NCBI GenBank assembly: GCA_001801405.1
Contig: MGXQ01000002.1
Coordinates: 1 to 12,150, forward strand
Length of the DNA: 12,150 nt
Source of the DNA: Gammaproteobacteria bacterium RIFCSPHIGHO2_02_FULL_42_13
GTDB lineage: Bacteria; Pseudomonadota; Gammaproteobacteria; UBA12402
Reading direction: 5' to 3'
This document shows positions 6,060 through 12,150 of the stretch, in pieces. A program made the translations under genes and the position numbers. The number at the start of each line of letters is the position of its first letter. Within the stretch, counting starts at the first letter, position 1. The notes under the pieces were generated by a model, which was not told where the DNA came from, ran no database searches, and worked only from the letters and a program-made list of their open reading frames with translations.

Positions 6060-7124
6060 CTAACGCACTCGTCGCATCAGCCACAAACCAATACCTAAAA
6101 AAATCAACGTCGGCAACAGCGCACCCAAAAGTGGTGGCAATTGATACACCAAACTAAATGGCCCCAAAAACCGATTTAATAAATAAAAGAAAAAACTCAC
6201 CGAAATGCCAGTCACCAAGCGCAACCCCATCGACACCGATCGCAAAGGCCCAAAAATAAAGGGAATGGCTAACAATATCATCACCAGTGTTGCAAACGGT
6301 TGAAAAACACGCTGCCAAAAAACAATTGAATAGGAATTCGTCTCAAAGCCATTCGCTTTGCGATCAACAATCAACTGTTGTAAACGCGACAACGAAACCG
6401 CGTTAGGATCCGCACTCGAAAATTGAAACAACTCCGGCTCCAATTTCACCGACCATTGTTCTTGATCGATCATTCGCGTCATTGTCGATTTTTTAGCAAA
6501 ATCTGTTTCTTGCACATCACTCAACCACCACGCACCGTCATGATAATTTGCACGACGAGCAAAACTCGTCGCATTTAACTGATGATTCGCATCAAATTGA
6601 TATTGCGTCACTCCCAATAATAAGGTTTGTGATAACACATTACTGATATGAATAAAGCGATCACCATCTCGCGCCCACATTCCTTGCCGCGTATAGAGCG
6701 CCTGCCCACCGCTCTTGGCAATAGTTTTTTTCATATCAGCCACGCGCATGGCCGCCGGCCCCACCCATTCACCCATTACTGTTATCACTATCAACACCGA
6801 TAACGCACCAAAAAAAACAGATCGCGTAACTTGCCAAACCGAAACACCGGCCGTTCGCATCACAACCAATTCATGACTCGATGCCAAATATCCCAAACCC
6901 AATAAACTGCCAATTAATCCAACCATAGGGAAAAACATATAAACCGATAACGGCAACATGAAAAAAACATACGATAGTGCAGACCATATCCCATAGGTAC
7001 CCTTGCCGATATCACTCATTTGCGCCACAAACAATATAAAAATTTGCAAGCCCACTAACAAAAACAATACAAACAATGTTGTATACACAACGGTTAATCC
7101 AATGTAATTGCGTAAAATCTTCAT
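6060..7124 (-). CDS. lptG: LPS export permease LptG
   Basis: A 354-residue inner-membrane permease of the LptB2FG transporter, which extracts lipopolysaccharide from the inner membrane and passes it to LptC and the periplasmic bridge. The family layout is visible: three N-terminal membrane segments (about 8-32, 45-77, 95-117), a periplasmic jellyroll domain (about 125-260), and three C-terminal segments (about 267-350). Signature stretches are ASSHELVVMRTAGVSVWQ (coupling helix region contacting LptB), LYTRQGMWARDGDRFIHI, and VFQPFATLVMILLAIPFIFG. Length is close to E. coli LptG (360). The start codon lies one base after the lptF stop (TAAaATG), so the subunits are translationally coupled. 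The downstream genes for the coiled-coil protein and phosphopantetheinyl transferase share the operon. Assignment as LptG, not a second LptF, rests on sequence style and gene order. Confidence 0.95.
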   Translation of the reverse strand: MKILRNYIGLTVVYTTLFVLFLLVGLQIFILFVAQMSDIGKGTYGIWSALSYVFFMLPLSVYMFFPMVGLIGSLLGLGYLASSHELVVMRTAGVSVWQVTRSVFFGALSVLIVITVMGEWVGPAAMRVADMKKTIAKSGGQALYTRQGMWARDGDRFIHISNVLSQTLLLGVTQYQFDANHQLNATSFARRANYHDGAWWLSDVQETDFAKKSTMTRMIDQEQWSVKLEPELFQFSSADPNAVSLSRLQQLIVDRKANGFETNSYSIVFWQRVFQPFATLVMILLAIPFIFGPLRSVSMGLRLVTGISVSFFFYLLNRFLGPFSLVYQLPPLLGALLPTLIFLGIGLWLMRRVR

Positions 7125-7125
7125 T

Positions 7126-8256
7126 TTATATCAACCAACTAAGACAACGATTCGGTCGCGCAGAAACCATGGGATCTTTAGACCACAACCACCACGCCAA
7201 TAGTAAAAACAATCCATGCACCCACCATACTCCCAACCACGGGGAAATTTTTCCGCGCTCTAACCAACTACGACTCACAAACAACATATTCACATAAATA
7301 ATATAAATAAGCACGGCAGGCACGAGGCGCGCAAACCGCCCTTGTCGTGGATTGACGCGACTCAGCGGCACGCCTAACAATCCCAAAATGATCACCGATA
7401 AAGGCATGGATAAACGCCACTCCAATTCCGCCGCATATCCCAACTTTTTCCACTGGCGAATGAGCTGCGCGGTTGGCAATGCTTCTTCTCCCACATTATG
7501 TCCCGAAAATACAGGCGGACTCATCCGCACACCATAAGTACTGTATTTGATAACACGAAATGCGTGTTGACCAGGCACCCCCTCATACTGATAACCGGTA
7601 TCCGTCACCAAATAATGTTCGCCCGTATGTGGATCCACACGCTCATAACCATGTTTTGCCGAAATAACGGTCCAATTTTCTGCATCCGATGTTTTGATCT
7701 TTGACATCGATTGTTTTGTTTGCGCAATGAATACATCATTCATAGATTGTCGATCACGCGACATTGCCTTCACATAAAATACTTTATCACCACTCTTTGT
7801 GGTTTGAAACCGCCCTGGCATCAACGTTTGAAAAACCGTACTCGACTCCGCCAAATCCATTAATTGATCGCGATGTAATTGCACAATCGGATTAACCCAT
7901 ATCGCTAAAATTCCAATAACCAATGCAACAAACAATGTATAGCTTGTGGTAATTTTAAATAACTCGCGACGACTCAAGCCGCATGCCAACAAAACAGTCA
8001 TCTCGGAGTCCGCATACAATCGACCATAACCCAACAAAATACCGAGATATAATCCGAGCGGCAACAACATCGCATACAGAATGGGCACCTGACATAATAC
8101 CAAGCGAAACAACATGTTCGCCGCATATTTACCGCTCGCGACAAATCCCAAATAGCGCACAAATTGATTGCACATGAAAATAAAGACGATTACCGTTGTA
8201 ATCGCTAACAGCAAATTCAACACTTCTTTTGTCAGATAGCGCGTAATAATCTTCAT
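7126..8256 (-). CDS. lptF: LPS export permease LptF
   Basis: A 376-residue partner of LptG in the LptB2FG lipopolysaccharide exporter. Three N-terminal membrane segments (about 10-32, 49-75, 101-124) precede a periplasmic domain containing TTKSGDKVFYVKAMS. Three C-terminal segments then follow the conserved ELEWRLSMPLSVIILGLLG and GVPLSRVNPRQGRFARL. The coupling-helix region YADSEMTVLLACGLSRREL is clear. The frame is open upstream to 8340, but the ATG at 8256 gives the normal N-terminus (MKIITRYLTKEVLNLLLAI). The extra 28 residues would run into the divergent holC promoter. It is first in an operon with lptG and is transcribed away from holC. In E. coli pepA separates lptF from holC; here nothing does. 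The tail after the last membrane segment (DPMVSARPNRCLSWLI) is short. Confidence 0.95.
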   Translation of the reverse strand: MKIITRYLTKEVLNLLLAITTVIVFIFMCNQFVRYLGFVASGKYAANMLFRLVLCQVPILYAMLLPLGLYLGILLGYGRLYADSEMTVLLACGLSRRELFKITTSYTLFVALVIGILAIWVNPIVQLHRDQLMDLAESSTVFQTLMPGRFQTTKSGDKVFYVKAMSRDRQSMNDVFIAQTKQSMSKIKTSDAENWTVISAKHGYERVDPHTGEHYLVTDTGYQYEGVPGQHAFRVIKYSTYGVRMSPPVFSGHNVGEEALPTAQLIRQWKKLGYAAELEWRLSMPLSVIILGLLGVPLSRVNPRQGRFARLVPAVLIYIIYVNMLFVSRSWLERGKISPWLGVWWVHGLFLLLAWWLWSKDPMVSARPNRCLSWLI

Positions 8257-8270
8257 GACGTCACTTAAGC

Positions 8271-8298
8271 TTGCAAAGGCATATATTTTTAGTACACT
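8271..8298 (+). promoter_or_regulatory. Candidate holC-valS promoter within the divergent lptF/holC gap
   Basis: TTGCAA (8271-8276) and TACACT (8293-8298) lie 16 bases apart, each matching 4 of 6 consensus positions, and would start transcription near 8305, about 38 bases before holC. The lptF promoter must share this 86-base gap; on the minus strand TTGTTA (8305-8310) with TATATG (8280-8285) is the best pair, but its 19-base spacing makes it weak. The two overlap, so the operons may compete for polymerase. Confidence 0.35.
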
Positions 8299-8342
8299 AC
8301 ATTTTAACAACTTTTTACCAGATAGAAATGAAATTTTCAAAA

Positions 8343-8777
8343 ATGACTAAATGTGCAGATTTTTACCTAATGCCGGCAAACACAGTCACAGAGCAGTGGA
8401 AAACGGCATGCCGTCTACTGGCTAAAGCATTTGAACATAACCAAGACGCATATGTCCATGTGAACGATGCCGAAGCCGCTCATCAATTCAACGATTTACT
8501 CTGGACATTTCGAGATATCAGCTTTGTCCCCCACCAACTCGCTTTTGAATCAGCCGAAATCGATGCCCCCATAAAAATTGGCTATCAAGCACCTCCATCA
8601 GGTAAAAACAATATTCTCGTCAACCTAACCGATACGATACCTGATTTTTCTGACCTGTTTGATCGCATTATTGAAATTATCCCACAAGAAAAAACGGCTG
8701 AAATCAATGCGCGCAAACGATATAAAATTTATCAACAGAATGGTCGCGACATCAACACACATGATTTGAGAAAATAA
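8343..8777 (+). CDS. holC: DNA polymerase III chi subunit
   Basis: The 144-residue product matches chi, the clamp-loader accessory subunit that links the polymerase III holoenzyme to single-stranded DNA binding protein (E. coli chi has 147 residues). Family-like stretches are ADFYLM at the N-terminus, LLWTF (52-56), SFVPHQLA (60-67), the strand NNILVNLTD (89-97), EIIPQEK (111-117) and ARKRYKIYQQNG (123-134). The start at 8343 gives the usual MTKxxxFYL beginning. An in-frame ATG at 8328 would add five residues and has a slightly better purine-rich leader (AGATAGAA). Its TAA shares one base with the valS ATG (TAATG), the same holC-valS coupling known in other gammaproteobacteria. Chi diverges quickly, so the call rests on motifs, length and context together. 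Confidence 0.92.
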   Translation: MTKCADFYLMPANTVTEQWKTACRLLAKAFEHNQDAYVHVNDAEAAHQFNDLLWTFRDISFVPHQLAFESAEIDAPIKIGYQAPPSGKNNILVNLTDTIPDFSDLFDRIIEIIPQEKTAEINARKRYKIYQQNGRDINTHDLRK

Positions 8778-11521
8778 TGATGGAAAAATCATACGACCCA
8801 AAACAAATTGAAAATAATATTTATCAACAATGGGAATCTAAAAATTATTTTAAACCCAGCAACCGGGGTACCGCCTATTCGATCGTGTTGCCGCCACCAA
8901 ACGTCACCGGTTATTTACACATGGGTCACGGCTTTCAACACACCTTGATGGATGCACTCATTCGTTATCACCGCATGAAAGGGTACAATACCTTATGGCA
9001 ACCGGGCACCGATCACGCGGGCATTGCGACACAAATGGTGGTTGAACGCCAACTTGCCGCAGAAAAAAAAACACGACATGACATCGGACGCGATGCATTT
9101 GTCGAACGTGTTTGGAAATGGAAGGAAAATTCGGGCGATACCATTGTCAACCAAATGCGGCGCATCGGCGATTCTGCTGACTGGTCTCGCGAACGATTTA
9201 CAATGGATGAGGGGCTCTCAAACGCTGTAAATAAAGCATTTGTTGACCTTTACAAAGAGGGCTTAATCTATCGCGGCAAACGCTTAGTCAATTGGGATCC
9301 CGTGTTACACACCGCCATTTCAAACCTAGAAGTCACCAACGACGAAGAAGACGGTTTTTTTTGGATCATCAGATATCCATTCGCCAATCAATCAGGACAT
9401 GTGTTGATCGCCACAACGCGACCCGAAACAATATTGGGTGACACCGCGATTGCGGTGAATCCCAAAGATGAACGCTATCAAGCATTCATCGGAAAAGAAG
9501 TTCAATTACCCTTAACCGATCGCACGATTCCCATCATTGCCGATGATTATGTCGATCCCGAGTTTGGCACCGGCTGCGTTAAGATTACGCCTGCACATGA
9601 CTTTAATGATTATGAAGTGGGACAACGACATGACTTGCCGCTCATCAATATCTTAACGAAAGAAGCACGCATCAGTGAAAATGCGCCAAAAAAATATCAA
9701 GGTTTAGATCGATTTGATGCGCGCAAACAAATTGTTCATGATTTAAAAGCATTAAATTTATTAGAAAAAATCGAACCACGCCGTATAAAAGTGCCACGCG
9801 GTGATCGTTCGCACAGCATTATCGAGCCTTGGTTAACAGACCAATGGTTTTTAAATGTTAGACCGCTCGCCAAAACAGCCATTAAAGCGGTTGAATCCGG
9901 CAAAATCAAATTTACCCCCGACACCTGGACAACGACCTATTATCAATGGATGCACAACATCGAAGATTGGTGCATCAGCCGACAACTCTGGTGGGGACAT
10001 CGCATTCCCGCCTGGTATGATGACGCCGGCAACATTTATGTCGGCGAAACAGAAAGTGCTGTACGCAAACAGAATAAGTTATCCCGCGATGTTAAATTAA
10101 TGCAAGACACCGACGTCTTGGATACATGGTTTTCATCGGCCTCATGGCCATTTTCAACGATGGGTTGGCCCGACACAACAAATGAATTAAAAACATTTTA
10201 TCCCACCAGCGTACTCGTCACCGGTTTTGACATCATCTTCTTTTGGGTCGCACGCATGATTATGTTCGGCCTGCATTTTATGAAAGACATTCCGTTTCAT
10301 GAAATTTATATCACCGGCCTCATTCGTGATCACGAAGGCAAAAAAATGTCGAAATCAAAAGGCAACGTGCTGGATCCGATCGATTTGATCGACGGCATTG
10401 ATTTAAAAACATTAACCGACAAACGCACGTTCGGCTTAATGCAGCCTGAGATGAAACAAAAAATCGAAAAAAATACCAAAAAAGAATTTCCCAACGGCAT
10501 TTCAGGCTATGGCGCCGATGCATTGCGCATGACGTTTTGTGCGCTCGCCTCCACGAGCCGCGACATCTGCTTTGATGTCGGCCGTTTAGAAGGCTATCGC
10601 AACTTCTGCAATAAATTATGGAATGCGACACGTTATGTGTTAATAAACACCAACAATAAAACATTGGATAAAAAAAACTTAAGCGCGATCGATCATTGGA
10701 TATTATCACGTTTGCAAACCACCATCGCCACTTCTCATGAACATTTCAAAAACTATCGGTTTGATTTGCTCGCGCAAACGTTACATGAATTTGCCTGGCA
10801 TGAATTCTGCGATTGGTATTTGGAATTGTCAAAAACGATTTTATTTGGCAATGATGAAGATAAAAAAAATGGCGCGCGATATACGCTCATCCATGTACTG
10901 GATCAATTATTGCGATTGGCGCATCCGATCATGCCATTTGTCACTGAACATCTCTGGCAACAGATTACGCCGTTATTAAATAAACAAAACGAAACGATCA
11001 TGTTACAATCATATCCAAAAGTCGATGAGCAATGGATCGATATCAACGCTGAAAAAGAAATCGAATGGGTTAAAAGTTTTATTATCAGCATTCGCAATAT
11101 TCGCGGCGAAATCAATATTCCGCCCGGCAAAAAAATTGGCCTGCTCATTCAACATGCATCACCGCAAGACAAACAGTTCTTGAAAAAACATGAGAATTGT
11201 TTGTTTATGCTCGCAAAATTAGACACCGTACAACTCTTAAATGAAAGAGAAAAAGTGCCCGAATCCGCATCCGCTTTAATGCATAAAATGCAGTTACATA
11301 TTCCGCTCGCCGGCTTAATCGATAAACAAGCAGAGATTGCACGCTTGACAAAAGAAATTCAAAAAACCAAAAAAGAATTAGCCGGCTTACAGCAACGCCT
11401 AGACAACCCCAGCTTTGCCGACAAAGCGCCGCAAGAGGTTGTCGAAAAAGCGCAGGCTCAACTAACCACGCTTAAAAATACATTGGAGACACTGCAAAAG
11501 CGGTTGACGATATTGAATTAA
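8777..11521 (+). CDS. valS: Valyl-tRNA synthetase
   Basis: A 914-residue class I synthetase that charges tRNA-Val and edits misactivated threonine. The HIGH-type motif is HMGH at 48-51 within PPPNVTGYLHMGH, and the KMSKS motif is exact at 523-527. The CP1 editing domain (about 195-345) shows TTRPETILGDT (213-223) and GTGCVKITPAHDFNDYE (264-280). The tryptophan-rich active-site strand WCISRQLWWGHRIPAWY spans 398-414. An anticodon-binding helical domain (about 640-790) is followed by the C-terminal coiled-coil arm (about 845-914, KQAEIARLTKEIQKTKKELA) that contacts tRNA. E. coli ValS has 951 residues; the difference reflects small loop losses, with no domain missing. ATG at 8777 or the adjacent ATG at 8780 may start translation. 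Both lie in the overlap with holC, implying reinitiation. Confidence 0.98.
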   Translation: MMEKSYDPKQIENNIYQQWESKNYFKPSNRGTAYSIVLPPPNVTGYLHMGHGFQHTLMDALIRYHRMKGYNTLWQPGTDHAGIATQMVVERQLAAEKKTRHDIGRDAFVERVWKWKENSGDTIVNQMRRIGDSADWSRERFTMDEGLSNAVNKAFVDLYKEGLIYRGKRLVNWDPVLHTAISNLEVTNDEEDGFFWIIRYPFANQSGHVLIATTRPETILGDTAIAVNPKDERYQAFIGKEVQLPLTDRTIPIIADDYVDPEFGTGCVKITPAHDFNDYEVGQRHDLPLINILTKEARISENAPKKYQGLDRFDARKQIVHDLKALNLLEKIEPRRIKVPRGDRSHSIIEPWLTDQWFLNVRPLAKTAIKAVESGKIKFTPDTWTTTYYQWMHNIEDWCISRQLWWGHRIPAWYDDAGNIYVGETESAVRKQNKLSRDVKLMQDTDVLDTWFSSASWPFSTMGWPDTTNELKTFYPTSVLVTGFDIIFFWVARMIMFGLHFMKDIPFHEIYITGLIRDHEGKKMSKSKGNVLDPIDLIDGIDLKTLTDKRTFGLMQPEMKQKIEKNTKKEFPNGISGYGADALRMTFCALASTSRDICFDVGRLEGYRNFCNKLWNATRYVLINTNNKTLDKKNLSAIDHWILSRLQTTIATSHEHFKNYRFDLLAQTLHEFAWHEFCDWYLELSKTILFGNDEDKKNGARYTLIHVLDQLLRLAHPIMPFVTEHLWQQITPLLNKQNETIMLQSYPKVDEQWIDINAEKEIEWVKSFIISIRNIRGEINIPPGKKIGLLIQHASPQDKQFLKKHENCLFMLAKLDTVQLLNEREKVPESASALMHKMQLHIPLAGLIDKQAEIARLTKEIQKTKKELAGLQQRLDNPSFADKAPQEVVEKAQAQLTTLKNTLETLQKRLTILN

Positions 11522-11529
11522 ATCGTTCG

Positions 11530-12150
11530 TCACATGCGCAACATGCCCCGCATTGCCGCCGCACCAGCACCGCCTAGACGTTCGCTTCTCGCCGCGTCCT
11601 CAACCGCGGCTTCTCGCGCTCTACACAAAGCATCTTCATGGGATTTTGCAGTCTTAGCGCGCATCTCACCTAACAAAACTTCGTAGAGACCACCTCTCAT
11701 CAAACAATCGCGATAAGCTGTTACGCTTGAAACGGCTGCTTGATGCACTGCATGACCTGATGTTCCTTCGCCTAGATATTTTGAACGCGCTCGAGCATCC
11801 TCTTTAAAATTGTCACTCAATACTTCAAATACGTGAGGTGTATATTTAAATTCATAGCTATATTGTGCATGTCCCTCACGCTCCCATCGCGTCCAATCAT
11901 CGTGACAACGTATCGCTTCAAAACGTACATAATCTTTACGATTCACCTGCTTCACATACTTTTGATATTCCGCCAAGGCATCTACCAATTTGGTTTCTAA
12001 TTTTGACAAAGCCTCACGCTGTTCGGCTTGTTCGCTCGCTTTTGCTTCAGCTAAAGCGAGAGTTTGCAATCGGGCGGTTTCTGCGACCGCTAAAACAGCC
12101 GCCGGTCTAGCGCGTTCTCCGGCAGAAGCTCGTGCCAAAACCTCAACTCT
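11530..12150 (-). CDS. Unrecognised Ala/Glu/Arg-rich protein, 5' end outside the window
   Basis: I do not recognise this gene. The frame is open to the right edge, so at least 206 residues of a larger protein are present; a TTG at 12138 could serve as a start but nothing supports it. The first 60 or so visible residues are alanine- and glutamate-rich and probably a long helix or coiled coil (LAEAKASEQAEQREALSKLE). A middle section carries many aromatic and charged residues (HDDWTRWEREGHAQYSYEFK, then YTPHVFEVLSDNF). The end is again alanine- and arginine-rich (REAAVEDAARSERLGGAGAA). No membrane segment is seen. It is convergent with valS, only 8 bases between stops. Its ends are more GC-rich than neighbouring genes while the middle is not. 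An effector-like or structural role is possible but unsupported. Confidence 0.65.
   Translation of the reverse strand, partial: RVEVLARASAGERARPAAVLAVAETARLQTLALAEAKASEQAEQREALSKLETKLVDALAEYQKYVKQVNRKDYVRFEAIRCHDDWTRWEREGHAQYSYEFKYTPHVFEVLSDNFKEDARARSKYLGEGTSGHAVHQAAVSSVTAYRDCLMRGGLYEVLLGEMRAKTAKSHEDALCRAREAAVEDAARSERLGGAGAAAMRGMLRM

Noticed and set aside
8257..8340. Upstream extension of lptF by 28 residues
   Set aside because: The added residues do not resemble LptF N-termini and overlap the divergent promoter region; the ATG at 8256 gives the family-typical start.
10320..10709. Minus-strand open frame of 129 codons inside valS
   Set aside because: Shadow of the most conserved part of valS (KMSKS region); Cys/Arg/Ser-rich nonsense composition.
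11519..11545. Shared terminator between valS and the convergent unknown gene
   Set aside because: I see no hairpin of useful length in or beside the 8-base gap.

Overview
The window reads as an ordinary chromosomal segment of an AT-leaning gammaproteobacterium. Every gene I could recognise is a housekeeping gene of gammaproteobacterial type: PepN, DnaQ, RNase HI, a YafS-like methyltransferase, MltD, LptF/LptG, HolC and ValS. Gene order resembles that known for this class (yafS-rnhA-dnaQ next to mltD; lptFG divergent from holC-valS). The divergence and base composition would suit a Legionellales/Coxiella-like lineage, but that placement is inference. I saw no rRNA, tRNA, CRISPR array, phage gene or transposase.

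Layout. (1) Positions 1-3261, minus strand: one apparent operon, methyltransferase -> rnhA -> dnaQ -> pepN. pepN runs off the left edge without its C-terminal half. (2) Positions 3362-4876, plus strand: mltD, a three-LysM murein transglycosylase lipoprotein, divergent from that operon across a 100-base gap with promoter-like signals on both strands. (3) Positions 4894-4956: a compact palindromic element between convergent genes, whose right end supplies the last codons and stop of the next gene. (4) Positions 4941-8256, minus strand: an operon lptF -> lptG -> small coiled-coil/membrane protein -> Sfp-type phosphopantetheinyl transferase, with very tight or overlapping junctions. (5) Positions 8343-11521, plus strand: holC-valS, divergent from lptF, overlapping by one base. 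(6) Positions 11530-12150, minus strand: the C-terminal part of an unrecognised Ala/Glu/Arg-rich protein, convergent with valS and visibly more GC-rich at both ends.

Functional themes are replication fidelity and RNA primer/hybrid removal (DnaQ, RNase HI, HolC), envelope building (LptF/LptG export of lipopolysaccharide, MltD remodelling of murein), and protein synthesis/turnover (ValS, PepN). The least explained parts are the lptG-distal pair (coiled-coil membrane protein plus orphan phosphopantetheinyl transferase), the palindromic element fused to the end of a coding region, and the unidentified gene at the right edge. There are no intergenic stretches over 300 bases. I found no convincing new multi-gene system; the candidates below are modest and testable.
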